A program made the position numbers and the translations under genes. Of a DNA stretch of 64,000 nucleotides, positions 8,892 through 17,474 are shown in pieces. The stretch is from Spartinivicinus marinus (GTDB taxonomy: Bacteria; Pseudomonadota; Gammaproteobacteria; Pseudomonadales; Zooshikellaceae): contig NZ_JAPJZK010000001.1 in NCBI RefSeq assembly GCF_026309355.1, forward strand, positions 3,988,501 to 4,052,500, given 5' to 3'. The stretch's first letter is position 1; every line of letters begins with the position of its first letter. The notes beneath the pieces are model-generated. The model saw only the letters and a list, made by a program, of their open reading frames with translations, did no database searches and was not told where the DNA came from.

Positions 8892-10273
8892 ATAGCAGTG
8901 ATAATCAGATATATAATAACGATCTAGTACTATGCAATAAGATAGATAAGTGGGCTACATTATTATGTAATACCATAGCGAGCTACTCTTGTGTAAAAGT
9001 ATTAGGTAGGGTAAAGCAAGTTTTAGGGACATTAATCGAAGGCTCTGTCCCGGGTGCTAAAATTGGTGAATTATGTCGGTTGATTGACTTTGACTTACCT
9101 GAGCAATCTATTCTGGCAGAAATTGTAGGCTTTACTGATCAAACTGCTTTGCTATCTGCATTAAGTCCATTAGAGGGGGTTTCAAGTAGAACATATATTC
9201 AGCCTTTAGGCTGTAACCATCGCCTTAAAATTGAAGGTGATATTTTTGGCCAAGTAGTCGATGGTTTTGGCCGTGCAATGGTTGATTCTAATAAAGGTTT
9301 TTTTTGTGCTAATCCAAGCAATGATACATTTTCGGTACTTGCTGATGCAGTCAGTCCCATTGAAAAAGCACGAATAACAACACCGTTAATAACAGGAATT
9401 AAATCCCTAGATACGTTTGTTACCTTAGGTGAAGGACAACGAATAGGGTTATTCGCGGGTGCAGGCTGTGGTAAAACAACCTTATTGGCTTCTTTAGCAC
9501 GAAGTGCAGATGCTGATGTGATTATTTTTGCTTTAATTGGTGAGCGTGGACGAGAACTAAGGGAATTTCTTGAACATGAGCTTGATGATGAGATTTTGAG
9601 CCGATCAATTGTCATTTGTGCAACATCGGATCGTACATCAATGGAGCGATCAAGAGCTGCCTTTACTGCGACAGCTATTGCTGAAGGATTACGTGACCAA
9701 GGGAAACGAGTGTTATTATTACTAGACTCATTAACTCGGTTTGCTAGAGCACAACGAGAAATTGGGCTTGCTGCAGGAGAACCTCCCGCTAGAGGAGGTT
9801 TTCCTCCATCAGTGTATACAATGTTACCGCGCTTAATTGAACGAGCAGGGAAAACCAATAAAGGATCCATTACTGCAATTTACACAATACTAATAGAAAA
9901 AGATTCAATGTCAGACCCTATTGCTGATGAAGCTCGATCCTTATTAGATGGTCATATTGTGTTGTCTAGACAGCTAGCAGAAAAAGGTCATTACCCTGCG
10001 GTTGATGTATTAGGAAGTTTAAGCCGAGTAATGAATAATATTGTTGAACCTACACATAGCAAGTTGGCGATAGAGGCTAGGCAGTTACTTAATCGTTATG
10101 GTGAGTTAGAAATGCTTATTCGGTTAGGTGAGTATCAACCTGGTTCTGATAACATATCTGATAAAGCAGTTGGTTTTTACCCTAAAATTAATGAGTTTCT
10201 CCAGCAAGATACTCGTGATGTATATTCGTTAGAATATAGCACAAGTCAGTTAAACTTATTATTGGCATCATGA
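8885..10273 (+). CDS. sctN: T3SS ATPase SctN (HrcN/InvC/YscN)
   Basis: 462 residues, related to FliI and F1-beta. Walker A is GAGCGKTT (~residues 190-197) and Walker B is VLLLLD (~276-281), followed by the family signature LTRFARAQREIGLAAGEPP. It also has the catalytic-glutamate segment ALIGERGRE. The hexamer docks at the export gate, strips chaperones and unfolds substrates using ATP. ATG 8885 overlaps the end of sctD by seven bases, indicating coupled translation. It is followed by a 99-base gap containing a repeat remnant before sctO. Confidence 0.96.
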   Translation: MVNSSDNQIYNNDLVLCNKIDKWATLLCNTIASYSCVKVLGRVKQVLGTLIEGSVPGAKIGELCRLIDFDLPEQSILAEIVGFTDQTALLSALSPLEGVSSRTYIQPLGCNHRLKIEGDIFGQVVDGFGRAMVDSNKGFFCANPSNDTFSVLADAVSPIEKARITTPLITGIKSLDTFVTLGEGQRIGLFAGAGCGKTTLLASLARSADADVIIFALIGERGRELREFLEHELDDEILSRSIVICATSDRTSMERSRAAFTATAIAEGLRDQGKRVLLLLDSLTRFARAQREIGLAAGEPPARGGFPPSVYTMLPRLIERAGKTNKGSITAIYTILIEKDSMSDPIADEARSLLDGHIVLSRQLAEKGHYPAVDVLGSLSRVMNNIVEPTHSKLAIEARQLLNRYGELEMLIRLGEYQPGSDNISDKAVGFYPKINEFLQQDTRDVYSLEYSTSQLNLLLAS

Positions 10274-10338
10274 AATACACCTGCGTTGATTCTTTTTAAG
10301 TCAAAAATTTAGGTAGTATATAATCATACCAATGAATA

Positions 10339-10350
10339 TATACCCATCAT
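10339..10350. repeat. Remnant of the right-hand terminal inverted repeat
   Basis: TATACCCATCAT is the exact reverse complement of the right end (ATGATGGGTATA) of the element at 13498-13669. It lies in the 99-base sctN-sctO gap. No partner end is clear, so it may be a decayed solo end. Confidence 0.4.
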
Positions 10351-10372
10351 CTGATAATTCGTATATTAGTTA

Positions 10373-10840
10373 ATGAAAAAAATAAAAACCAAATACCTTA
10401 TAGAAGATTGTGATGTATTAGATGTTGGTTCTAGAGATGAGATTGCTAAACTCGAAAAAATAATAAAAATCCGTGAAAAACGTTTGTTGCAGGTTACCAA
10501 TACATATAATAATGCTGCTAAAATAGTCAAGGAAGCAAAGGACAATGTCAATCTTAGATTGCAAAAAATGGAAACTGAAGAAGAGTGTTGTAAAGAAACG
10601 AGAAACTTATTAGATGATAGCTATATAGGCTCAAGTATGCTGCCAAAAGAACTTAAAAGCTGGTTAAACATAGACTATAAACTAAAAAAAGCAGCTAAGT
10701 TACAAGTTGATGAGTACAAAAAAGCTGTTGAAGAACTCTCTGAAAGAACGGAATTAATGAATGATGCAAAGAAAAATTATCTTGCAGTAACAAAAAGTGT
10801 AGAAAAATTAAATATTGTAAAAAATAAGCTGAAAAATTGA
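10373..10840 (+). CDS. sctO: T3SS stalk protein SctO (HrpO/YscO, FliJ-like)
   Basis: 155 residues, almost entirely charged heptad-like coiled coil (rich in K and E, with repeated KIIKIREKRLLQV and LQKMETEEECCKETRN stretches). FliJ/YscO/HrpO proteins are alpha-helical hairpins of this size that sit in the pore of the ATPase hexamer and link it to SctV. Sequence conservation in this family is low, so the call rests on size, coiled-coil character and position between sctN and sctP. The stop is followed by the sctP ribosome-binding site. Confidence 0.75.
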   Translation: MKKIKTKYLIEDCDVLDVGSRDEIAKLEKIIKIREKRLLQVTNTYNNAAKIVKEAKDNVNLRLQKMETEEECCKETRNLLDDSYIGSSMLPKELKSWLNIDYKLKKAAKLQVDEYKKAVEELSERTELMNDAKKNYLAVTKSVEKLNIVKNKLKN

Positions 10841-10851
10841 TAGGTGGTTTT

Positions 10852-11409
10852 ATGAGCTATGCCCGGCTATCAAAATACATTAATACAAATAATGATGTAT
10901 TTTCGGAATCGAAATATAAAGAAAAAAATGTAAAACGTTATACTTCTGTAAAAAATAATAATAAAAATCTGGATCAGTATCACGAATATATTGATTTTAC
11001 TAAACTAATTAATAACAGAGAGGGGGTATCTACTGCTTCTATTGAAACTTTATATGCCCGGAGTAGAAAGTATAAATGGATAGAAAAAAATGGAAATACC
11101 AAATTTGTATATAATAGTCTACAAAAAAATTACTTAGATGAGCTATGTTTTGGGATATATAATCAAGTATTATCAGGAAACGCTAAGCTAGAGCAAGGAG
11201 AGAGTATAAAGCTTAGCTTTGAGTTTGAAGTAAAAAATAAAATAGATGTTTTACTTGAATATGATGGTAACAATAATTGTTATATAAATATTATAGTCAG
11301 GAGTAAAGATATTTTAAATAAAATTAATGGCTCAAAAGTTGAACTGATGAATGCTATAGAAGGTACTATTGATAAAAAAGTTGTTTTAAGTGTAAGTAGT
11401 AGCTTTTGA
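10852..11409 (+). CDS. sctP: Probable T3SS needle-length/substrate-switch protein SctP (HrpP-like)
   Basis: About 185 residues from ATG 10852, preceded by AGGTGG; a TTG fifteen bases earlier overlaps the previous stop and is unlikely. The N-terminal half is polar and Lys/Asn-rich and looks disordered. The C-terminal half (~115-185) is compact and resembles the substrate-switch fold of HrpP/YscP (LSFEFEVKNKIDVLLEYDG). It is the third gene after sctN and directly before sctQ, the conserved position of sctP. The protein is short for a molecular ruler, as HrpP is. The assignment is mainly positional. Confidence 0.65.
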   Translation: MSYARLSKYINTNNDVFSESKYKEKNVKRYTSVKNNNKNLDQYHEYIDFTKLINNREGVSTASIETLYARSRKYKWIEKNGNTKFVYNSLQKNYLDELCFGIYNQVLSGNAKLEQGESIKLSFEFEVKNKIDVLLEYDGNNNCYINIIVRSKDILNKINGSKVELMNAIEGTIDKKVVLSVSSSF

Positions 11410-11423
11410 TAAAGTGGTGATGC

Positions 11424-12509
11424 ATGAGTCAATACCCAACTGCACTTAATCAATATATTAAAAAGAAAATTTCGCTTGAAGAAGCACAACTGCGCTGCAT
11501 AATTAGTAGTGGGCTGTATAGAGAAATAGGCTGTAATAATGAAAAAGTTAGGTTGTTTTTCGAATTACCTTATGATGGAAATAAATACGATATATATGAT
11601 ACTACTTCCACTAGATGTTTAGCTTTAACTTCAGATTATGGAAATTTTTGGCTATATGACTTTGAGCTCTTTATCAAGGGTGTCAGTGGTATTTCTATTG
11701 ATAAGGATCAAGAATTGCTAGAGCCAACTATTAGTTTAATATTAAATCAACTTCCTGACACTTTTAGTAGCTTATTTGGTTGGCTATCACCCAGTAGCAG
11801 AGTAGGAAAGAATGAAAAAGCTATAGAATTGAACTGTAGAGTTCAAACTAAAGATTGTAATATTCTTACCCAAATATGGGCCGAACCCCAGTTTTGGCTA
11901 GCATTTTTTACTAAGGATGGGTGGCAAGACTGTAATCCAGCATCTTGGATAAAAAATAATTTTACCATTAAAGAAAATTGTATTGTGGGTGATTTGGATC
12001 TAAAGCTAAGTACTTGGATCAAACTAAATGTTGGTGATGTACTTGTACTAGAAAGGAGTTACTTCAATGTAAAAGGTGAAGGAAATATATCTATATTTGG
12101 TCGAAGAGCTAATGTAGTTTATCAACATTTAAGTAATAAACCTCAAATACAACTAATACAATGGGTGATCGGAGTGGATTCAGTAGAGGCAGCAGACTCA
12201 ATAAATGTAGAAAATAATGAAAACCATAATGAACTTGAAGTTGTATCTAAAATTATACCAAACTCAGAAAGTGAACCTAAAAAAATTGATGAATTACTGA
12301 TTAATATAAAAGTTCAGCTGGGAGAAATTTCTGTTAGTGTTGGTCAGTTAGATAAATTAGCAAATGGTGTAGTATTAATGCTAAGTTCACCTTGCCCAGA
12401 AGAGGTTCAGCTGTTATCTGGTAATAAAGTAATTGGAAGAGGGATATTAGTTGATGTTGCTGGTCGATTAGGAGTAGAAATAGTAAGGCATTGGGGGCAA
12501 GAAGAATGA
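11424..12509 (+). CDS. sctQ: T3SS cytosolic sorting-platform protein SctQ (single-chain HrcQ)
   Basis: 361 residues. The variable N-terminal part (~1-255) is followed by an acidic linker and a C-terminal SpoA domain (~290-358), INIKVQLGEISVSVGQLDKL and ending GRGILVDVAGRLGVEIV. SctQ binds SctK and SctL and sorts substrates below the export gate. P. syringae splits this protein into HrcQA and HrcQB; here it is one chain. An internal start producing a free SpoA fragment is known in other systems, but I see no convincing internal ATG with a ribosome-binding site. The stop overlaps the sctR ATG. Confidence 0.85.
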   Translation: MSQYPTALNQYIKKKISLEEAQLRCIISSGLYREIGCNNEKVRLFFELPYDGNKYDIYDTTSTRCLALTSDYGNFWLYDFELFIKGVSGISIDKDQELLEPTISLILNQLPDTFSSLFGWLSPSSRVGKNEKAIELNCRVQTKDCNILTQIWAEPQFWLAFFTKDGWQDCNPASWIKNNFTIKENCIVGDLDLKLSTWIKLNVGDVLVLERSYFNVKGEGNISIFGRRANVVYQHLSNKPQIQLIQWVIGVDSVEAADSINVENNENHNELEVVSKIIPNSESEPKKIDELLINIKVQLGEISVSVGQLDKLANGVVLMLSSPCPEEVQLLSGNKVIGRGILVDVAGRLGVEIVRHWGQEE

Positions 12510-13159
12510 ATGCAGCGGGGTTTGACCCTGTAACCATTACCCTCTTCTTAGGTGGAATAGCACTATTGCCTTTGCTAATGGTTATTACCACCTCATTTCT
12601 AAAAATATCAGTCGTGTTATTGATGGTCAGAAATGCAATGGGGATACAACAAATTCCTCCTAATATGGTTGTCTACGGTATGGCATTAGCATTGACAATC
12701 TTTATTATGGCACCTGTTATTAAACAGGTAGGAGAACATATAACTGAATTGAAAACGGAAAATGTAGATAAAAGCACCATAGTAGATTCTGTGTTGCAAG
12801 CCTCTGAACCGATGAAAGCATTTATGTTGAAGCAAAGCTCTTCAGATATACAGCACACATTTCTTGAATCTGCAAAACAAATGTGGCCATCTGAATTGGT
12901 GAATAGTACTAAACTAGATGACTTTATTATTCTTATCCCTTCATTTGTTGTTTCTGAGTTACAAAAAGGCTTTGAAATTGGTTTCCTTATTTATGTGCCA
13001 TTTATTGTAATTGATTTGATAGTATCAAATATTTTATTAGCACTAGGGATGCAAATGGTTGCTCCAATGACAGTTTCACTGCCATTAAAGGTTTTACTGT
13101 TTGTATTAGTTGAAGGGTGGAATAAGCTTTTACAGAATCTAGTGCTTTCATATGCTTAA
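12506..13159 (+). CDS. sctR: T3SS export-apparatus protein SctR (HrcR/SpaP/FliP family)
   Basis: 217 residues from ATG 12506, which overlaps the sctQ stop (ATGA). An upstream TTG at 12491 would lengthen it against family length. It has an N-terminal hydrophobic pair of helices (ITLFLGGIALLPLLMVITT), the conserved MVRNAMGIQQIPPNMV, and C-terminal helices with ALGMQMVAPMTVSLPLK. Five copies form the core of the export gate with SctS and SctT in the inner membrane. Confidence 0.95.
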   Translation: MNAAGFDPVTITLFLGGIALLPLLMVITTSFLKISVVLLMVRNAMGIQQIPPNMVVYGMALALTIFIMAPVIKQVGEHITELKTENVDKSTIVDSVLQASEPMKAFMLKQSSSDIQHTFLESAKQMWPSELVNSTKLDDFIILIPSFVVSELQKGFEIGFLIYVPFIVIDLIVSNILLALGMQMVAPMTVSLPLKVLLFVLVEGWNKLLQNLVLSYA

Positions 13160-13201
13160 TGACCCATGATATTTTCAATACCTGCTTAAAGGGGAAATTA
13201 T

Positions 13202-13468
13202 TTGAGTGTTGAAACAATAAGTTTATTCGAAAAAGGTCTGATATTAGTTGTTATGTTAACATCACCTCCATTAATTATTGCAATTGCAGCAGGTGTTCTT
13301 ACCTCTTTAGTACAAACCCTCACACAAATACAAGATCAGACTTTACCTTTCGCTATTAAGTTGGTTACAGTAGGTGTTACTTTAGCTCTGACTGGTCGTT
13401 GGATTGGTGGTGAGCTTATTCAGTTAATGTCATTAGTATTTAGTTTGATCTCTTTTATCGGTAGATAA
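13202..13468 (+). CDS. sctS: T3SS export-apparatus protein SctS (HrcS/FliQ family)
   Basis: 88 residues with two long hydrophobic helices (LILVVMLTSPPLIIAIAAGV and a second from ~52) joined by TSLVQTLTQIQDQTLPFAIK, the family signature. The start is TTG 13202 with AGGGGA a few bases upstream; no ATG fits. Four copies pack around the SctR/SctT helical assembly. It is followed by a 172-bp inverted-repeat element before sctT. Confidence 0.93.
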   Translation: MSVETISLFEKGLILVVMLTSPPLIIAIAAGVLTSLVQTLTQIQDQTLPFAIKLVTVGVTLALTGRWIGGELIQLMSLVFSLISFIGR

Positions 13469-13497
13469 CCAAAAAGGTATAAATGTCCAGATGAATG

Positions 13498-13669
13498 TAT
13501 ATTCTTCGCGAATGATTTTTAGGCTTTGTTACCATCACTCTTCACCCCAGTCATTTAGCTTATCTAATCTCCTGGGGCTTCATCGTTTGCTTGCCTCGCC
13601 TTAATAACCCTTCGCTGTGAGTATATACCACTTTATTTTTACACCTAAAAATGATTCATGATGGGTATA
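13498..13669. mobile_element. MITE-like terminal-inverted-repeat element, copy 1 (inside the T3SS operon)
   Basis: Left end TATATTCTTCGCGAATGATT (continuing TTTAGG to 13523); right end CCTAAAAATGATTCATGATG (13644-13663, continuing GGTATA to 13669). The ends are imperfect inverted repeats of about 26 bases. The 172-bp interior contains CTTCACCCCAGTCATTTAG and CTCCTGGGGCTTCATCG, shared nearly verbatim with the copies at 58068 and 59511. No coding capacity. It sits between sctS and sctT, ending 15 bases before the sctT ATG, so it contributes the leader of sctT. Confidence 0.75.
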
Positions 13670-13684
13670 TAAAGAAACTCCTAA

Positions 13685-14485
13685 ATGATAGAGCTATTTG
13701 AACCATTTCAACAATTCTTATTAGCTTATACACTCTCTATACCAAGAGTACTTGTATGTTTGTTAATAATTCCTTTTTTTTCATTTAGGTTTATTAAAGG
13801 TATGGTACGCAATGCTATTGTCTTGGGGGTAGCATTGCCTGTTGCATTTGGCCTACAATTTCAGCTACCTATTGATTCCATTAATGTACTAACAGTTGCT
13901 TTATTGGCTTTTAAAGAAGCGATGATAGGACTAATGATAGGATACTTATTAGCATTACCTTTTTGGCTGTTTGAGTCTGTTGGTTCATTTTTAGACAATC
14001 AGCGAGGAGCCTTATCTGGTGGTTATTTCAACCCTGCGATGGGAGGGAATTCATCAATGCTGGGGGAGTTTCTACAAAAAACACTGGTTATTTTGATGAT
14101 AGAAACCGGTGTATTTGCTCTATTCTTTACAATCATAATAGACAGCTTTACCTTATGGCCTCCTACAAACTGGATACCAGAACCAGTAATAGATGGACAC
14201 AATGTAATTATTCAGCACATGTCTAATATGATGCAAAAGGTTGTTTTATATAGTGCACCGCCTATTGCTATACTTTTTTTAATAGATCTTGGTTTTGCTA
14301 TTCTCAGCTTATATAGTCCTCAACTACAGGTTTACTTCTTATCGATGCCGGCAAAAAGTTTAGCTGCCCTAATAGTATTATCACTCTATAGTGCCACTTT
14401 ATGGTACTTAGCGGGCGGTGATATCAAGCAATATACTGATCTACCTAAGTTATTTTCATTACTCTTTAAAACAGATGGTGTTTGA
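13685..14485 (+). CDS. sctT: T3SS export-apparatus protein SctT (HrcT/SpaR/FliR family)
   Basis: 266 residues with about six to seven membrane segments and the family motifs LLALPFWLFESVGSFLDNQR and GFAILSLYSPQLQVYFLSMP. SctT closes the SctR5-S4-T1 helical assembly of the export gate. The ATG is weakly marked, with only ACTCC upstream and no clear Shine-Dalgarno. The 15 bases before it follow directly on the inserted repeat element, so translation initiation may have been altered by the insertion. Confidence 0.94.
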   Translation: MIELFEPFQQFLLAYTLSIPRVLVCLLIIPFFSFRFIKGMVRNAIVLGVALPVAFGLQFQLPIDSINVLTVALLAFKEAMIGLMIGYLLALPFWLFESVGSFLDNQRGALSGGYFNPAMGGNSSMLGEFLQKTLVILMIETGVFALFFTIIIDSFTLWPPTNWIPEPVIDGHNVIIQHMSNMMQKVVLYSAPPIAILFLIDLGFAILSLYSPQLQVYFLSMPAKSLAALIVLSLYSATLWYLAGGDIKQYTDLPKLFSLLFKTDGV

Positions 14486-14527
14486 CTGCTATGACGGTTA
14501 TATTTTCCTCTTGATGGAGCTGTCATT

Positions 14528-15604
14528 GTGAGTGAAAAAACACATAAACCTACTCCCAAAAAGTTAAAAGATGCGAGAGAACAAGGACAAGTTTCTCAAA
14601 GTCAAGATATTATCAAACTGGTAACATCTTTTATGCTTTTTGAGCTTCTGATAGCATCTCAGCATTATGGTATGTCATTGCTTCAACAGTTGATATCTTG
14701 GCCAATTTCACGGATAAGCCAACCATTCTCATCTGCTGTTGTTGAAGTTGTCAATAAGACATTTATCTTAGCAATATCGTTAATCAGTGTTTTTATTGCA
14801 GTGGCTGTAATAACTCGAATATTGGCAAGCTGGATTCAAATTGGTGTCATGTTTTCACCAAAGTCGCTAAAAATTGATATAAAAAGGCTTAATCCTGTTA
14901 GTAATGCAAAACAGATTTTTTCAGCTAAAAAAGTTTCGGAGTTGCTAATCAATATTACAAAAGCATTAGTATTAACATTTGTCTTTTTTGGTGTAATTAG
15001 TGAGTCCTTATCAACAGTATTGCTGCTTTCAACAGGTACATTAAATATGGCCTGGCAGTCAACTGCAGCTTTGCTCATTTATGCAGCCCGTATTTCAGTA
15101 GGTGTATTTCTATTTCTTGCGATACTGGATTACACATTGCAGAATTACTTTTTTATTAAGCAGTTAAAAATGAGTATTGAAGACATTAAAAATGAGTTTA
15201 AGCAGTCAGAAGGTGATCCCATGGTAAAAGGGCAGCGTCGGATGCTTGCCATGGAATTGGCAATGAGTGATCAGGCTCTTTGTGAAAAAATATCAGAGGC
15301 TGATGTTGTTATCGTTAATCCAACCCACTTTGCTGTGGCAGTTTACTATAATCTAGAGGAAGAATCGTTACCATTAGTACTATGCAAAGGGGTTGATGAA
15401 AGAGCCCAGGTTATAATTGAGCTTGCAAAGCAAAAAGAGATACCAGTTATACGATATGTTTGGTTAGCAAGAACCTTATATAGCACTGCTAAAGAAGGAA
15501 AGCGAATCCCCAGGCAGACAATAAAAGCCATAGCCGCTATATATCGTGTATTGAAAACGGTATCTGATGATGTGGGTAATGAGGTTATTGATTACTCAAA
15601 ATGA
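14528..15604 (+). CDS. sctU: T3SS autoprotease/switch protein SctU (HrcU/YscU/FlhB family)
   Basis: 358 residues from a GTG start (TGGAG upstream). The N-terminal signature TPKKLKDAREQGQVSQSQD is followed by four membrane helices and a cytosolic domain. The self-cleavage site NPTH is intact at residues ~264-267 (VVIVNPTHFAVAVYY). Cleavage between N and P changes substrate specificity from early to later substrates. It is the last gene of the export-apparatus block; a candidate promoter follows before the next gene. Confidence 0.95.
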   Translation: MSEKTHKPTPKKLKDAREQGQVSQSQDIIKLVTSFMLFELLIASQHYGMSLLQQLISWPISRISQPFSSAVVEVVNKTFILAISLISVFIAVAVITRILASWIQIGVMFSPKSLKIDIKRLNPVSNAKQIFSAKKVSELLINITKALVLTFVFFGVISESLSTVLLLSTGTLNMAWQSTAALLIYAARISVGVFLFLAILDYTLQNYFFIKQLKMSIEDIKNEFKQSEGDPMVKGQRRMLAMELAMSDQALCEKISEADVVIVNPTHFAVAVYYNLEEESLPLVLCKGVDERAQVIIELAKQKEIPVIRYVWLARTLYSTAKEGKRIPRQTIKAIAAIYRVLKTVSDDVGNEVIDYSK

Positions 15605-15653
15605 ATATAAAATTCATTTGCTTTATTTTTTTTACAATAAATATATAAATTTT

Positions 15654-15681
15654 TGAACAAAAGCTACCATCTGACCACTTA
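15654..15681 (+). promoter_or_regulatory. Candidate hrp box upstream of the pilin-like gene
   Basis: TGAACA (15654-15659), 15 bases, CCACTTA (15675-15681). The HrpL-type consensus is GGAACC-N15/16-CCACNNA. Four of six bases of the first block match and the second block matches fully. It is 55 bases upstream of the ATG at 15737, in the sctU-to-next-gene gap where Hrp1 systems place the hrpA promoter. Confidence 0.6.
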
Positions 15682-15736
15682 TCTATTGAGTAAATTAGCT
15701 CATATTATTAAATCTTAAAAATTAGAGGGTATAATC

Positions 15737-16006
15737 ATGTTTGGTTTAGCAGCTAATCTTATCGGTAGTGTTTTTGGTGGATCAAAAGGCGCAAATAGTA
15801 GTCCTTTTGATGCAATGACAGACATTATGTCAAATGATAGTAAAAAAACAGCAGAGCACCAGATGAATAATGCACTGGAACAAAATGCATTTAACCGACA
15901 TATGGATACAGCAAGAACAGAAGCCGCAATGGCGAAAGATGCTGCACAATTTTCGAAAGATGTTGCTGCAGCTGGGCGTGAAGTAACTTCTGCTATTCAA
16001 ATTTAA
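15737..16006 (+). CDS. Small Ala/Gly-rich protein, candidate T3SS pilin/filament subunit (HrpA position)
   Basis: 89 residues. A glycine-rich N-terminus (GLAANLIGSVFGGSKG) is followed by an amphipathic, Ala/Asp/Met-rich helical C-terminus ending AAAGREVTSAIQI. It has no cysteine and no signal peptide. Hrp pilin subunits are small, quickly diverging proteins of this composition, encoded just upstream of the rod gene and driven by a hrp box; all three conditions hold here. I see no sequence identity I would trust, so the role is inferred from position, size and promoter. It could instead be a small secreted harpin-like or regulatory protein. The ATG is preceded by TTAGAGGG. Confidence 0.55.
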   Translation: MFGLAANLIGSVFGGSKGANSSPFDAMTDIMSNDSKKTAEHQMNNALEQNAFNRHMDTARTEAAMAKDAAQFSKDVAAAGREVTSAIQI

Positions 16007-16018
16007 ATTTTGCTAGGG

Positions 16019-16103
16019 CCCCTCTGATAATTGTTTATGGTCGCTTCGTAACTTGATGGGTTCTTAAACAAGGCGTTCAGAGACAGCAGATAATTATTAG
16101 GGG
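16019..16103. repeat. Second short repeat family, copy 1
   Basis: An ~85-bp segment with imperfect inverted ends: CCCCTCTGATAATT at the left and AATTATTAGGGG at the right. The interior CTTGATGGGTTCTTAAACAA resembles CTGATGGGCTCTTGAACAAG at 34300-34319. It has no coding capacity and lies between the pilin-like gene and sctI. Confidence 0.5.
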
Positions 16104-16190
16104 AGTCCTTGTTGAGAAAATTTAATCAGTGGTATAGATGTCTAACTGTGCTATAGAGTAGTTCATATTACTATTTTAGGGAGATTTAAG

Positions 16191-16643
16191 TTGAAATCTG
16201 GTTTTCAAGTAATACCCTCTAGGCTGCTAGATATTACAGAGCAACTACTAGTTTCTTCTTCGGATGATAGTACAGATTTTCATGGACAAGCTGTTCAGGA
16301 AACATTTTGGGATCAGCAAGATTATGACCAATTTACTCAAGAGATGTCTTTAAGTTTTGATAAAAACAATGAACCATCTCTATCTGCAAACAGTATCTTA
16401 GTTAATGAAACCACTTCTTTAGCAAGTCAATTAAAAGAAGGTGTCACTAACTTAACTGAACACTTGAGTAAACAAAAGTCTGATTATGAAACTTCAATAT
16501 TAAAAGCAGCTGAATCCTCAGACCCTATTGATATTCTACAGGCCAATAGAGATATATCAAATTATCAACTTGAAATGTTAATGGCAACTAAACTAATTAG
16601 TAAAACCACTTCAACAATAGACCGCCTGACTAATCTACAATAA
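16191..16643 (+). CDS. sctI: T3SS inner-rod protein SctI (HrpB/YscI)
   Basis: 150 residues from TTG 16191, preceded by GGGAG; no ATG fits. The N-terminal two thirds are polar and variable. The last ~50 residues carry the rod-family pattern SDPIDILQANRDISNYQLEM followed by LMATKLISKTTSTIDRL, where the DP...Q motif and a terminal helix are diagnostic. SctI forms the short adaptor at the base of the needle and is an early substrate. It is immediately upstream of sctJ, as in all T3SS rod operons. Confidence 0.85.
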   Translation: MKSGFQVIPSRLLDITEQLLVSSSDDSTDFHGQAVQETFWDQQDYDQFTQEMSLSFDKNNEPSLSANSILVNETTSLASQLKEGVTNLTEHLSKQKSDYETSILKAAESSDPIDILQANRDISNYQLEMLMATKLISKTTSTIDRLTNLQ

Positions 16644-16655
16644 AGATAATTTATT

Positions 16656-17474
16656 ATGCGTTCTTGTTTAGTTAGATTATTTCTTCGGAGTATATGTTTA
16701 ATATTACTAATATTATTTGTTAGTGCTTGTAGCAAAACAATCGTATTGTATAAAGATTTTTCAGAAGTTGATGCTAATGAAGTCATTGCTATGCTTTTAG
16801 AAAATGGCATCGCAGCCAGTAAACGCAGTGATAAATCAGGGGTGACCGTTCTAATTGATGAACTCGATATGGCTCGCGCTGTCGCTATACTTAAAGCAAG
16901 TGGTTTACCTAACCGTAGCCAAACAAATATTGGAGAAGTGTTTAAAAAAGAAGGTATTATTTCTACGCCGCTTGAAGAACGAGCTAGGTATATTTATGCT
17001 TTGTCGCAAGAGCTTGAATTTACACTTTCACAGTTGGAAGGTGTAATCATTGCTAGGGTACATATTGTCTTACCTGAGCGTATTGCTCCAGGAGAGCCCA
17101 TCCAGCCTTCATCTGCAGCAGTTTTTATAAAACATCTTCCACAACTGGACCCAGATGTCATAACTCGTCGTATTAAGCATATGGTTGCTAGTAGTATACC
17201 AGGATTAAGTGGAACAGGCTTTCATAAAATATCGGTTGTTTTTACTCAATCAAGTCCAGCAAGAAATACTATTCAGTGGGAAACATTCGGTCCATTTAAG
17301 GTTGCTAAGGCTTCTGTAGTATTATTGCAGTATACACTTATTAGTTGCTTTATGGTGATATTATTATTCATGGGGCTTTTGGTAACAATTCTATATCCTA
17401 AAACTAATCTCTGGTTGCAAACAAAATTTAACTTTTTACCAGCGACTAGTGATCCGGTTAAAAATGATAAATAA
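16656..17474 (+). CDS. sctJ: T3SS inner-ring lipoprotein SctJ (HrcJ/PrgK/YscJ)
   Basis: 272 residues. A signal peptide with lipobox (LFVSACSK; lipidated Cys ~25) leads into the YscJ/FliF domain: LYKDFSEVDANEVIAMLLEN, ARAVAILKASGLP and IARVHIVLPERIAPGEP. A C-terminal membrane helix (CFMVILLFMGLLVTILY) ends in a basic tail. SctJ forms the 24-subunit inner ring in the periplasm, anchored by lipid and helix. The end overlaps the sctK start. Confidence 0.95.
   Translation: MRSCLVRLFLRSICLILLILFVSACSKTIVLYKDFSEVDANEVIAMLLENGIAASKRSDKSGVTVLIDELDMARAVAILKASGLPNRSQTNIGEVFKKEGIISTPLEERARYIYALSQELEFTLSQLEGVIIARVHIVLPERIAPGEPIQPSSAAVFIKHLPQLDPDVITRRIKHMVASSIPGLSGTGFHKISVVFTQSSPARNTIQWETFGPFKVAKASVVLLQYTLISCFMVILLFMGLLVTILYPKTNLWLQTKFNFLPATSDPVKNDK

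Noticed and set aside
9199-9870. 223-aa minus-strand frame inside sctN
   Set aside because: Lies fully opposite the highly conserved ATPase gene; composition is low-complexity Ser/Pro, typical of an antisense shadow.
12160-12260. Internal start in sctQ for a separate SpoA-domain protein
   Set aside because: Only GTG codons without a convincing ribosome-binding site are in frame; not enough to call.
13630-13650. CCACTTTA in the repeat before sctT as part of a hrp box
   Set aside because: The nearest AAC is 19 bases upstream of CCAC, not 16-17, and the sequence is shared by the other long-form copies.
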